DNA of 64,000 nt from an uncultured Clostridia bacterium (GCA_937894515.1 CALCRH010000258.1:5730-69729), one strand, 5' to 3'. Numbered from the stretch's first letter, positions 52,425-60,622 are shown. The notes: generated from the letters alone by a model not told the origin. Program-made: numbers and translations.

Positions 52425-52509
52425 GTGCAAACCGCTTTAAGCCCTGTGATACCAACGCTTTTCTGGATTTTGAAAATCGCCACAACATAAAAATTTTGAC
52501 CCCTTCCCC
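52425..52509. repeat. Dispersed scar repeat, copy 2
   Basis: Shares AAGCCCTGT.ATACCAACG and CATAAAAATTTTGACCCCTT with copy 1 at 34343-34424. It stands between the YhaM-like remnant and the second AbiE locus. Confidence 0.7.
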
Positions 52510-52579
52510 TTTTCAAAGCCAGCAGAAAATGCGGCAATGGAAAAAGGAGGAGGTCAATTCTAATAGGTTTTGTGGGGTC

Positions 52580-52632
52580 AAAAACGGTCCCCCCACGCTT
52601 CGCATTTGCGCGGCGTATGGGGACCGTTTATT
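52580..52632 (-). terminator. Terminator after the second AbiE toxin
   Basis: AAACGGTCCCC and GGGGACCGTTT around a GC-rich loop; on the minus strand a TTTTT run follows. Confidence 0.8.
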
Positions 52633-52642
52633 TGGAGTCTGA

Positions 52643-53539
52643 TTATTTCCACGTCCCGTTGGAAGCAGACCAGTCTTCCGTAAATGCTTTGGCTTCTATT
52701 GCTGCTTTGTACGGTTCCGCCAAAAAAGATTTTATCGTTTTCAGCACTGTATCAAAATCATCGGTCTTCGTATCGGTCTTTCGGCAAAACGCTTTCCACT
52801 TCTTCTGCATAGCACTGTCGTTGCCGAAGGCCATAACTTGCTCAAACTGCTCCACGGTGAAGTGGTGTCCACGGTTTTCAAAGGTCTTTTCCAGAGCTTC
52901 CGCCAGTATTGCGCCATCGAAATCAAACTTCTTGGCAAGGTAATAAAGGTCGTAATAGTCTTTCATCCGGCTGGAGAACTCCATCAAAGGAAGGATGGCG
53001 TCAAGTTTTTCGGCAACTGTTGTTTCCAACGAATAGGTATTGACTGTTGGGGCGGTAAAATCGTCAAGCTGCGTCGGTATCTTCCGCTTTTCCTGCTTCG
53101 GCACGATTACGTCACCAACGCCGAAGTCGATACCGAAAGGTGTTTTCGTGTTTTTGATCTTTGCCACGAGGGAAGCGCCGATCCCAGCGTATTTCTTCGC
53201 TACCGCAATGGGAGCCACGTCCTTGATCTCAAAGGTAATAAAATCGTTGCCGGTGTCGGTCGCAATAATTTCTTCCAGTATCGTCCTGAGCTGTTCCGGC
53301 GTGTTTGGCATCTTTCTGAGCAGGAAATCAACGTCAACGGTAACACGGCTGTCAAACTCTGTAAGAGAGTAGATAAAAAGGCCGCCTTTCAGAACAAGAT
53401 TTTCCGCGTATTTTGATTTCTCCAGTCGGCGCAGGAATTCCTCCTGGCAAAAAAGCTGCAGGCAGAGTTGATAGCTTCTGCCGCTTTCAGCAGCTTTGTT
53501 TTTGAGCCGTGCAAGCACGGATGCAGCAATATCAGCCAT
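52643..53539 (-). CDS. AbiEii-type nucleotidyltransferase toxin
   Basis: 298 residues, full length. LVLKGGLFIYSL then SRVTVDVDFLLRKMP gives the GG and D-x-D nucleotidyltransferase motif; later AEKLDAILPLMEFSSRMKDYYDLYYLAKKFDFD carries the second family motif with Lys and Asp. Such toxins stop growth, which limits phage spread, by transferring nucleotides. It overlaps the antitoxin gene by eight bases. Confidence 0.92.
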   Translation of the reverse strand: MADIAASVLARLKNKAAESGRSYQLCLQLFCQEEFLRRLEKSKYAENLVLKGGLFIYSLTEFDSRVTVDVDFLLRKMPNTPEQLRTILEEIIATDTGNDFITFEIKDVAPIAVAKKYAGIGASLVAKIKNTKTPFGIDFGVGDVIVPKQEKRKIPTQLDDFTAPTVNTYSLETTVAEKLDAILPLMEFSSRMKDYYDLYYLAKKFDFDGAILAEALEKTFENRGHHFTVEQFEQVMAFGNDSAMQKKWKAFCRKTDTKTDDFDTVLKTIKSFLAEPYKAAIEAKAFTEDWSASNGTWK

Positions 53540-54137
53540 TCAGCAGCACCTCCATGAGTTCTGTTACTTTTTTATATACCCGCAGCTTCTTCGCATACAT
53601 CGATAGGTTCTGTAGATTCTTGTTTGTGTCGTTTGCATAGGCGTTGAGCGCTTTATTAAAAGTCTCAGTATCAAGCCTGGCCCGGTATTTGAAACAGTCA
53701 CAGATTGTGCGTTCCCGGTCATAAACGGGCAGCATTACTCCGTTAAAGATATCACTTGTTTTCCCCAGTTCATAGATTTCCTGCTGCACATAATAGGTTT
53801 GGAGCGAAAGAATATTATCTTCAAGCTTCGCCCGTGAGATGGAGCGGGGCACAGCAATCGACCATTTACGCGGAGCAAAATCACTATATCCATAATGAAA
53901 GAGTGCAGATTCTACACAGACGATTCCCTTAGGAAAAAGCTTGGCAAGTATTTGTTCTTCCGAAGAAGCATCTGCGTCGGCAACGCTGTAATATCCGTGA
54001 CGGACACGCTCAAGAACTCCTTTTTTGCACAAAGATAGCACTTGAGTCGCAGAAATGCCGGCAGCAACAAAATCGGCAGACTTAGCAATCCCGCCTTGCT
54101 GTGTTATGATATCTATTACTTGTTTTTGGATATCCAT
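53532..54137 (-). CDS. AbiEi-type antitoxin
   Basis: 201 residues. Winged helix 'KSADFVAAGISATQVLSLCKKGVLERVRHGYYSVAD' (in parts) and the C-terminal domain with YDRERTICDCFKYRARLDTETF. It binds its own promoter and neutralises the toxin of the next gene. I chose the ATG at 54137, eight bases after AGTAGG; 54143 is also possible. Same layout as the locus at 51166-52106 but clearly different in sequence. Confidence 0.9.
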   Translation of the reverse strand: MDIQKQVIDIITQQGGIAKSADFVAAGISATQVLSLCKKGVLERVRHGYYSVADADASSEEQILAKLFPKGIVCVESALFHYGYSDFAPRKWSIAVPRSISRAKLEDNILSLQTYYVQQEIYELGKTSDIFNGVMLPVYDRERTICDCFKYRARLDTETFNKALNAYANDTNKNLQNLSMYAKKLRVYKKVTELMEVLLNG

Positions 54138-54194
54138 CAGCATACCTACTTTGTAAAAATCGCACACAGAAAGCGCAAATGTGTGTTCGTTTTT

Positions 54195-54222
54195 ATTATA
54201 CAGAAGCATTTAGAAATGTCAA
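54195..54222 (-). promoter_or_regulatory. Sigma-A promoter for the second AbiE locus
   Basis: Minus strand TTGACA, 16-base spacer, TATAAT. Confidence 0.75.
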
Positions 54223-54304
54223 CAAAAATACTCACACTCATAAAACTTATGTGCGTAAGTTTTTCAAGCATCAACCCCCGTATTTGCAACGATTTCAAAC
54301 AGAA

Positions 54305-54339
54305 AATCCCCACTCCACAAAGCATGGAAGTGGGGATTA
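54305..54339 (-). terminator. Terminator of the recombinase operon
   Basis: AATCCCCACT, 14-base loop, AGTGGGGATT; on the minus strand it is followed by TTCTGTTT. It lies behind the last gene of the operon that starts at 58083. Confidence 0.6.
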
Positions 54340-54371
54340 TTCTATGTATGTGATAATGTCATCAAACCATT

Positions 54372-54728
54372 TTACAGCACCTTTGCTGCAAATGAAGCTC
54401 GAACTTGCGCTTTCTTCTGCCCAATCTGTGACGGGCTATACAGGGATTGAATCCGATGGATGCTTTCCCTATAGTTCATCAAGTCAAACGGTTTTTCCAA
54501 CAAATCGTAAATACTGCTTACCATTTCATTGGAAAATGCCGTAGGAAGCGCTACTGGACGCACACTCATAACCATGCCATCATTACTACGGACAAAGATA
54601 ATGTTCATCGGCATCGCTTTACCGCTATCGTAACAATGTCTCATGGGAATATCTTCACGTTGACTCAGATGCGGTGAATAGGGTGCATCTACCCACTCAC
54701 GCTTTCCCATCTTGGCAGCCAGCAGCAT
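54372..54728 (-). CDS. Small protein of unknown function, last gene of recombinase operon
   Basis: 118 residues from the first ATG. No known family recognised. The frame is open a further 18 codons upstream (LLYDELKLGLFTYSGV) up to a TGA that ends the 50-codon gene at 54783-54935 in the same frame. The ATG at 54728 has no ribosome binding site, whereas CAGGAG stands before CTG codons at 54776 and 54773, so it may start there or be the second half of a gene split by a nonsense codon. Confidence 0.5.
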   Translation of the reverse strand: MLLAAKMGKREWVDAPYSPHLSQREDIPMRHCYDSGKAMPMNIIFVRSNDGMVMSVRPVALPTAFSNEMVSSIYDLLEKPFDLMNYRESIHRIQSLYSPSQIGQKKAQVRASFAAKVL

Positions 54729-54782
54729 AACGCCGGAATACGTAAATAAGCCAAGTTTCAGCTCATCATACAGCAGTCTTTT

Positions 54783-54935
54783 TCACTCCTGTTCACCACC
54801 ACCGATTTCAAATTGAGGTGCGATAACATACAGGGTAGGAGTACCTCCTTCGAATGCCATCATCGTGCCGTCTACGTGGCAGAGGTCTGCGCGAATGTCT
54901 CCCACACCAATGCCAATGTTTTTGATTCCTTCCAT
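54783..54935 (-). CDS. 50-codon small protein behind the tyrosine recombinase
   Basis: Reads MEGIKNIGIGVGDIRADLC and ends APQFEIGGGEQE. It starts five bases after the recombinase stop and ends in a TGA that is in frame with the next open frame. No family recognised. Confidence 0.5.
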   Translation of the reverse strand: MEGIKNIGIGVGDIRADLCHVDGTMMAFEGGTPTLYVIAPQFEIGGGEQE

Positions 54936-54940
54936 ATAAT

Positions 54941-56524
54941 CTATCCTTTCTGCCCTATGGGCGTATATTCTCGCGGCTTTTCAGCCGATGTCGAGCGTAC
55001 TCTTGCTCTTTTGTGGGCTTCCCACTCCTCATATTCGCAATTGATACGAGGATTTTCCGGGTTCATCGGCCACTGTTCAACCTCAGCCTTCGGCTGAATT
55101 GGTGGACAGTTGCTGCCCACAGTCATGCGAATGGTGTCTCCAATCTCCTGCGAGATGACTTCGATGATCACTTTCCCTCCCTTTTTTCGAAGTTCTTCCG
55201 GAATTACCAGTCTGCCGATTCCGGTATATTTCATATAAACCGCTTGGTCTCCACTCAAACGATATGTAATCTGTTCCTTGTGAAGATCACGGCTGATAAT
55301 GGCGCCATTCATTTTTTCTAACATGGTGTAGAGTAGATTTTCATTGTTGTATTCCTTTCGGATGCTCTTCTTATCTACCACCATTTCATGGCCCATGATG
55401 CATCGCTTCTCCATATCGGAAAGCATGGTAAGCGCCATCATCCAAGTCCAAAAGTTCCGCCGTAATACATAAAGCGTAAGCTGTTGATCTTTATCAAAGC
55501 CTGCTTCATCGTTTTCCAGCTTCTCCAGTTCATATTCCAATGCGTAAATGTACATCTCCTCCTGCTTAATAATTATTTGCTCAAAAACCTCATCTGCTGC
55601 CAGCGCTACTTCGTAATCCTTACAGGGTCTGGATATTTCATTGTCAAAGCAGCAGATAGGCAAATCATCGATAGGTTTTCCTCCGTTCAGACGTTCGACC
55701 ACCGCCCTGCGCTTTTGCAAAAAGCATTCCAATTCCCGATGAATGGGCACCCTACGAAAGCCATTATCCGACTTGGGAATCATTTTAATTTCCCCTTTCG
55801 CATCACGAATTTTGAAAATATCCAGCATATGCTCATCGCCATGGTCAACATACGGCTCGATATCTCTCCAAAACAACGCTCGCCCTTCTGCAGGTCGTAT
55901 GCCGGTATACAGCATCAGCACTATCAGGCAAATTCTGCCGTCCTCTACAATCTTTTCCCAAAGGATTGCTGTCAGCTTTTCTAACTGCTGAATGGTAAGG
56001 GACTTCGTTTTGTGATGGTACTTTTGCAGTTCCTTTTGGATTGCATTCTTTTGCGCTACTTTATTTTTACAAGAATGCAGCTTGCGGAGAATATTCTTTT
56101 TCGCATCACCTTTCGCCGTTTCCCTTACATACAGCCATTTCATGATGTTATATGCATCGCCCCGGATGGCAGCAAAGGCGAATACCACATTTAACGCAGA
56201 TTGTACGGTAGCAATAGTCGCTTCCTGATAATCTCGTCCGTGATCTCCGCGGATTTGACTGATAGCATACTTAACATCTTCAAATGACAGCCGAGAAATG
56301 GGCTTTTTCAGATTCTTATCCAGCTTTTCAATGTATTTGCCATAACTCCTCAGTGTTGCGCAATACTCCTTTCTTTTTTTGTGGCTATGGCAATTGTGCT
56401 GGCACTTACCTTTCTGCTTGCAACAGTCCTCCGCCTTGCAATCCCACCCCTTAGAATCAGCTATTTCGTACATGTGCTTTTTCCAGTACTGAAGCAGCGT
56501 CAACTCGGAATCTTCACATCTCAT
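54941..56524 (-). CDS. Tyrosine recombinase with Cys-rich N-terminus and AbrB-like C-terminus
   Basis: 527 residues. Near residues 28-60 are many Cys/His (CKAEDCCKQKGKCQHNC), possibly a zinc-binding arm. A SAM-like DNA-binding domain follows, then the catalytic domain: Arg in TGIRPAEGRALFW, the second Arg in YVLRRNFWTW (with Tyr where His is usual), His in MGHEM and a candidate nucleophile Tyr in RKEYNNENLLY. After residue 430 'TGIGRLVIPEELRKKGG' resembles an AbrB/SpoVT DNA-binding turn. It starts inside the stop of the upstream recombinase-like gene. Confidence 0.8.
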   Translation of the reverse strand: MRCEDSELTLLQYWKKHMYEIADSKGWDCKAEDCCKQKGKCQHNCHSHKKRKEYCATLRSYGKYIEKLDKNLKKPISRLSFEDVKYAISQIRGDHGRDYQEATIATVQSALNVVFAFAAIRGDAYNIMKWLYVRETAKGDAKKNILRKLHSCKNKVAQKNAIQKELQKYHHKTKSLTIQQLEKLTAILWEKIVEDGRICLIVLMLYTGIRPAEGRALFWRDIEPYVDHGDEHMLDIFKIRDAKGEIKMIPKSDNGFRRVPIHRELECFLQKRRAVVERLNGGKPIDDLPICCFDNEISRPCKDYEVALAADEVFEQIIIKQEEMYIYALEYELEKLENDEAGFDKDQQLTLYVLRRNFWTWMMALTMLSDMEKRCIMGHEMVVDKKSIRKEYNNENLLYTMLEKMNGAIISRDLHKEQITYRLSGDQAVYMKYTGIGRLVIPEELRKKGGKVIIEVISQEIGDTIRMTVGSNCPPIQPKAEVEQWPMNPENPRINCEYEEWEAHKRARVRSTSAEKPREYTPIGQKG

Positions 56525-58083
56525 ATTCTTTCCTCCTCAAAATTAATTCTTGCCACAAATCCAAATTTTGCACCAATCACCAGTTCCAAATCTCCCTTAG
56601 CTTCCGCATCCGGCGGCAGGGATAATTCAATTCTTGCTTTCGTGCAGTACTCCATAGATGAATTGTAGCAAGTGGCATCATGTCCGTTCTTACTGATACG
56701 GCTTCCGTCAACCGGCGCCGTTGAAACAACTTTTTTCAGCCAGCGATCCTGCATGGAGCCAAGTCGATTTTGTTCCGACTCATTATAGTAATCTGCATAA
56801 TGCCTTGCAGATACCAGCTTTCCCGCTTTTCCCTCGATGAAACGCAGTTCTTCATCCTCGGCGCCTGCATTTGCCAGCTCACGGCGCGCTGTATTTTTCA
56901 ATTTTACCTGCGCCGAAGTCTTCAGCTTTCCCTCCTTCATGCCGTTCACTGAAGTCACCGCCTCTACACGCTTCTTAATCTCATTTTTCAGCGTTTCAGG
57001 GGACATCCGGCGTTTGGCATTGGCCGGGTGAGGAATCAACGGTGTGTCCTCAGGATCTTCTTTTGAGAACAAGCTGTTTATGCAATTTGCCGCATAGGTA
57101 GAAAGCGGAAGCTTTCTTCTTTCGTTCGCATCCTCTATGCGAATCGTTTTACAATTTTTACCTCCATTCTTCACATACTTTTCATAAATATTGACTGTGC
57201 ACCGATTGGAAAAATTAGATAACGGCTTAATGTCTTTCCGATCCAGCGCACAAATCTCTTCCTCATCCAACCCCAGCGTGGCCATCAGTACCAGGGCTGC
57301 ATCTACGGGCGTTGCGTGGATTTTTCCGTCTGCACCATAAGGTGGAAACAGCGCTGCACACTGCTTATAGGTCAACATGGTCGGGTTGATATTTTCCCGC
57401 ATGGAGCTGTCAAAGCTTTTCCTGTGATGTGTTTCCCCCACAGCATCATAAGCATCCCAACCCAGCATATCTTCCACAGCGCCTATTGCGCAAAGCTCCT
57501 CCAGTAAATGATTCATCACGCGCTTCACTGCTTTGCGCTTATGGGTGGATTCCTTTATGAGCCATTTCCCGCACCGCTCTGCCGTTACCTCCCGCCACGG
57601 CGTATTTCCCTCCTTCTTCAACAGCAACTCTATGGTGCGTTTATCATCCGCTATCGTTTCGGGACTTCTTTTCGTCTCCTCTTCGCCATAGAGCAGCGCG
57701 TTATAGTCCGCTGCAATCATCGCTCCCAGTGTCAAATCCTGCAAATCACAACGTCTTTGAAGTCCTGCATCTCGCAGATGAAGTTTTTCCTCTTCATTCT
57801 TGCAAAACGATGCGTCTCTTGTTAGCATCCGCCAAAAGAAATCCTTCATTTGCTTATCGACCACATCCTCCAAGTGTTCAAGCCAGCCATTGTCCTTTTC
57901 GTCCGTATTTTGAGCGCTGCTAAGTTGCTCATTCATGGCTGCCGTTACTACTTTCGGAGTATGTTCATAAACGATTTTCCCATCCACCCGGTAGGAGTAA
58001 ATCACCATCAGATTCTTCGCTCTATTTTCAAACCGAAAGAAAACCGGTGTCCCATAATATTTCCCCTGCATGATTACTTTCAC
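56521..58083 (-). CDS. Recombinase-like protein lacking the catalytic Arg
   Basis: 520 residues. The core 'ALVLMATLGLDEEEICALDRKDI' aligns with the first catalytic box of tyrosine recombinases, but the Arg is Asp (TLGLDEEE instead of TGLRxxE), and the later GH box reads IEGKAGK, so it probably cannot cut DNA itself. A Tyr-rich end (ARHYADYYNE) remains. Starts with GTG after AAAGGAG. Its ATGA overlap with the next gene suggests it works in a complex with that recombinase, for instance in DNA binding or target choice. Confidence 0.7.
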   Translation of the reverse strand: MKVIMQGKYYGTPVFFRFENRAKNLMVIYSYRVDGKIVYEHTPKVVTAAMNEQLSSAQNTDEKDNGWLEHLEDVVDKQMKDFFWRMLTRDASFCKNEEEKLHLRDAGLQRRCDLQDLTLGAMIAADYNALLYGEEETKRSPETIADDKRTIELLLKKEGNTPWREVTAERCGKWLIKESTHKRKAVKRVMNHLLEELCAIGAVEDMLGWDAYDAVGETHHRKSFDSSMRENINPTMLTYKQCAALFPPYGADGKIHATPVDAALVLMATLGLDEEEICALDRKDIKPLSNFSNRCTVNIYEKYVKNGGKNCKTIRIEDANERRKLPLSTYAANCINSLFSKEDPEDTPLIPHPANAKRRMSPETLKNEIKKRVEAVTSVNGMKEGKLKTSAQVKLKNTARRELANAGAEDEELRFIEGKAGKLVSARHYADYYNESEQNRLGSMQDRWLKKVVSTAPVDGSRISKNGHDATCYNSSMEYCTKARIELSLPPDAEAKGDLELVIGAKFGFVARINFEEERI

Positions 58084-58262
58084 GTTATTTTCTCCTTTAC
58101 AATATCATTCGTCGGAAATCCAATTTGGCTTGTTTCCTTCTGCCTCTTTCCTAAGCTTTATTGCTTGTAAGGGTAGATTACACCTTTTGGAGTCTGTCTG
58201 AATTTACCTGTGTCCGATTGCAGGGGGGAGAATACAAATGGGGCCGATTTTTGACCTCATAA

Positions 58263-58291
58263 TTGACTTCTTATCGACGCTATGCTATTTT
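58263..58291 (+). promoter_or_regulatory. Promoter of the zinc-finger protein gene
   Basis: TTGACT, 17-base spacer, TATTTT with an extended TGC before it. Confidence 0.6.
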
Positions 58292-58331
58292 TGTTTTAGA
58301 CAATACGGTCAAAAATCGAGGTGAAGGACTC

Positions 58332-60023
58332 ATGGCATCGCAATTCGAGAAAATACCGGATTTCAATTTTCGTGAAGAATATGCGGGGCATAAATGTTCT
58401 ATTAACTTTAATTCTGATTTTCTTCATAGCCGCCATCTATTAACAAGTTGCTCTTCAATCAAAGAATTTCTGTCGTTCTATCGAGAGTATTCAGATTTAG
58501 ATATACCCGATCCTTTTCCTGAAGAAAGCATTAATTACAGTGTTAGCGATGCTTGCCAAACTCTTTGTATGGACTGCAGGCATTCCTCGTTCCATGTTCT
58601 TGCGCTGTCTGATCATACTTATCATTTACCGGATCGTACAGAGGGCACAACCTGCCCATTGGAGAGCGAATTTACAAGAAGTGTCACCATCAGGCTAAAG
58701 ACTCCCTATCGAAAAGATCTATTTTGTTCAGACCCTTCCTGTAAAAATTATCGACAGGTCACCACAATTACTCCCGATGGATATACCACGCCGGAATTTC
58801 ACGATATTCTCTACAAAGGCAGTCCTACAATAGTTGAAATAACCCGCTGGAAATACAAATGTCCGCATTGCAACAAACGTATTCCGATGCAACTGATTGC
58901 AGGTATAGAAATTGCGCCGCGCTATCAATTAACCTCACGCCTGCTGCAGGAGATATATAAGAACTGCATTTCTTCCCGCTCCGGTGGAATTACTTTGAAT
59001 ACCGAGAAGGCCATCGCAGAGGGGTATGGTATCAATCGTAAAAAGCTAAGTGCTTATCTAAATGCTGAACGAAAGGAATTGGTAGAAACCTATTTTTCAA
59101 ATCTGGCAGCTCAAATATCGCATCAGCACAAAATGCAGATTGGTTTCGATACAGGCTCCGCTTATTGCTGTAAAATGGTCACTACCAAAAACTACTCCCT
59201 CGGCTTGCTTTTCTGTGCATCTGTCGAAGAAGACGATGCCGAGCCGAACATTTCATCTGTCACATTGCAAATGGCTTTTGATGACGAGACGATTAGAGTG
59301 GCCCGTGCTTGGATGAGCGGTAATTTTTCCGCTTTTCTTAATCTTGATCACGATCATCTCATCGTTTTTTCACACTATTTCTCCGCTGCGGAATATCCGC
59401 ACTTAGACCATTCTTATGCGTATCATTTGGTAATGCTTGTCTTCACTTACGGTCTGATGCTGCAAAACGCACAAGTATTTCAACAAGAATTGCAGGAGTT
59501 CCTCCTAACGCGAGAGCTAAAAAACTCGCTCAGCTCGGGAGACTTTTTTAACCTATCCTGTACCAAAAAGATGGCTGAGGATATTCTTGCATTCGGGCAA
59601 TTTACAGGTCAGACTGCCCTTACAGAAGCAGGGCAAAGCTTTTTAGAATATGTCGCCAGTTTCGGAAGGCACGCCAACGATAAAACTTTCTATCGTACGC
59701 GGTATTACATCGGCAATCTTCCGGCAATAACTAACCTTCAAACGCAGCTTGAACTGGAATTCTCCCAGCTCCCGGAGATTTCTGATGCAGAGAATTGGAG
59801 TGAGGACTGTAGCGACGAATTCTACCAAACGAATCCCAGTCTTGCCATTCAGCGCTTGCTGTTCTTTAATGAGGCTGCCGTTGCTGTTGCATTAAAGGAT
59901 GATCCTATTGATTCTTTATTTAATGAAGATGGATCTATCCGTAAAGATATAGACTTTGGCAACGGCATTCCTATTGAACAGTTGGAATCGCTATTGCATG
60001 AAAAAGGTCTTTTCTGCGATTGA
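58332..60023 (+). CDS. Large zinc-finger protein, perhaps transposase-related
   Basis: 563 residues. The N-terminal third has several Cys pairs: CQTLCMDC near residue 80, FCSDPSCKNY near 136 and KYKCPHCNKRIP near 178, in an arrangement that recalls the zinc-finger start of ISL3-type transposases. After residue 270 'MQIGFDTGSAYCC' begins a domain where such transposases have their first catalytic Asp, but I cannot find a full DDE set. It diverges from the two recombinase genes and is closed by a strong terminator. ATG at 58332 chosen for the GAGGTGAAGGA site. Function unknown. Confidence 0.55.
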   Translation: MASQFEKIPDFNFREEYAGHKCSINFNSDFLHSRHLLTSCSSIKEFLSFYREYSDLDIPDPFPEESINYSVSDACQTLCMDCRHSSFHVLALSDHTYHLPDRTEGTTCPLESEFTRSVTIRLKTPYRKDLFCSDPSCKNYRQVTTITPDGYTTPEFHDILYKGSPTIVEITRWKYKCPHCNKRIPMQLIAGIEIAPRYQLTSRLLQEIYKNCISSRSGGITLNTEKAIAEGYGINRKKLSAYLNAERKELVETYFSNLAAQISHQHKMQIGFDTGSAYCCKMVTTKNYSLGLLFCASVEEDDAEPNISSVTLQMAFDDETIRVARAWMSGNFSAFLNLDHDHLIVFSHYFSAAEYPHLDHSYAYHLVMLVFTYGLMLQNAQVFQQELQEFLLTRELKNSLSSGDFFNLSCTKKMAEDILAFGQFTGQTALTEAGQSFLEYVASFGRHANDKTFYRTRYYIGNLPAITNLQTQLELEFSQLPEISDAENWSEDCSDEFYQTNPSLAIQRLLFFNEAAVAVALKDDPIDSLFNEDGSIRKDIDFGNGIPIEQLESLLHEKGLFCD

Positions 60024-60030
60024 CAACAAA

Positions 60031-60080
60031 AAAATAAAGGCTCGTGTATCATCCAAGTGATACACGAGCCTTTATTTTTT
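60031..60080. terminator. Bidirectional terminator between zinc-finger and RHH genes
   Basis: A 21-base perfect inverted repeat (AAAATAAAGGCTCGTGTATCA and its complement) around a six-base loop. Confidence 0.92.
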
Positions 60081-60093
60081 GCTATATTGTGTT

Positions 60094-60285
60094 CTATTTC
60101 TTCGCTTCTCTTTCAATCGTTTCGTTAATTGCCCGATAAATAAATGCGTTTGTGGATTCTCCATTTGCCTTTGCATGATTTTGTATGCGTTCCTTATTTC
60201 CCTTTGGAACACGGAGCATAATATTGTCTACATTTTCAGTAAGATATTTCGCTTTCGACCTACGCTTTGCCTCATCTGTTGACAT
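60094..60285 (-). CDS. Ribbon-helix-helix DNA-binding protein
   Basis: 63 residues, Arc/MetJ-like: basic start (MSTDEAKRRSKAKYL), beta strand DNIMLRVPKG, and two helices (KERIQNHAKANGESTNAFIYRAINETIERE). Such proteins are antitoxins or element repressors and bind palindromes as dimers. No toxin gene is adjacent. The palindromes at 60357-60412, between it and the next unit, are its likely targets. GGAGAGGG precedes the ATG. Confidence 0.8.
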   Translation of the reverse strand: MSTDEAKRRSKAKYLTENVDNIMLRVPKGNKERIQNHAKANGESTNAFIYRAINETIEREAKK

Positions 60286-60312
60286 TGTCTACCCTCTCCT
60301 CTCTGCAAGAAT

Positions 60313-60341
60313 AGTATAGCCAAAAGAAAGAAATATGTCTA
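60313..60341 (-). promoter_or_regulatory. Promoter of the RHH gene
   Basis: Minus strand TAGACA, 17-base spacer, TATACT. Confidence 0.6.
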
Positions 60342-60356
60342 TTGTACAATTTTAAC

Positions 60357-60412
60357 ATACCTGATAGCAGATATTTGTAGGATGTCACAGTTGATACCTG
60401 TTAGCAGGTATT
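60357..60412. promoter_or_regulatory. Pair of palindromic operators
   Basis: ATACCTGATAGCAGATATT (60357-60375) and ATACCTGTTAGCAGGTATT (60394-60412). The second is nearly a perfect palindrome and fills the spacer between the -35 and -10 of the rightward promoter, a classic place for a repressor. Confidence 0.7.
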
Positions 60413-60419
60413 GTATACT
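60391..60419 (+). promoter_or_regulatory. Rightward promoter of the serine recombinase region
   Basis: TTGATA, 17-base spacer, TATACT, with the operator palindrome inside the spacer. Confidence 0.8.
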
Positions 60420-60425
60420 ATTATC

Positions 60426-60611
60426 AGAAAATAAAATAGCGCGGCAGCGCCGGGGAGCACCACCTCCCCAGCGCCTGCATAGGTGAAGTGACCACCTACA
60501 CAACGGGAATCCCCGCACCGACAGGATTATTATATCTTTATATGTGCGGTATTGCAAGGGGAAATACGACTCCGGCACTGTGTAGGACAACACCTACACA
60601 GTGCTTTTTTG
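60426..60611 (+). ncRNA. Structured leader RNA with attenuator
   Basis: About 185 bases from the promoter to a strong terminator (GCACTGTGTAGG, 60575-60586; CCTACACAGTGC, 60593-60604; then TTTTTT). Upstream, a GC-rich hairpin (GCAGCGCCGGGGAG/CTCCCCAGCGCCTGC) and a TAGGTG/CACCTA hairpin. The segment CACCTACACA at 60493-60502 can pair with TGTGTAGG of the terminator stem, giving a choice between terminator and antiterminator. Such leaders control many mobile-element and resistance genes. It could also be a free small RNA. Confidence 0.65.
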
Positions 60612-60622
60612 TTTTCAAATAA
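60542..60622 (+). CDS. Possible leader peptide spanning the attenuator
   Basis: A 26-codon frame (MCGIARGNTTPALC then TTPTQCFFVFK) that crosses the whole terminator hairpin. A ribosome translating it would open the stem. The ribosome binding site is weak. Confidence 0.35.
   Translation: MCGIARGNTTPALCRTTPTQCFFVFK

Noticed and set aside
52286..52642. A 118-codon protein-coding gene
   Set aside because: Its first part is the frameshifted YhaM-like remnant and the rest runs through the dispersed repeat and a terminator.
54783..54785. TGA as a selenocysteine codon
   Set aside because: I see no bacterial SECIS-like hairpin right behind it, no redox motif around it, and no sel genes in the window.
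60357..60412. The two 19-base repeats as attachment sites of the recombinase
   Set aside because: They are palindromic, 37 bases apart, and one sits exactly in a promoter spacer, which fits operators better.
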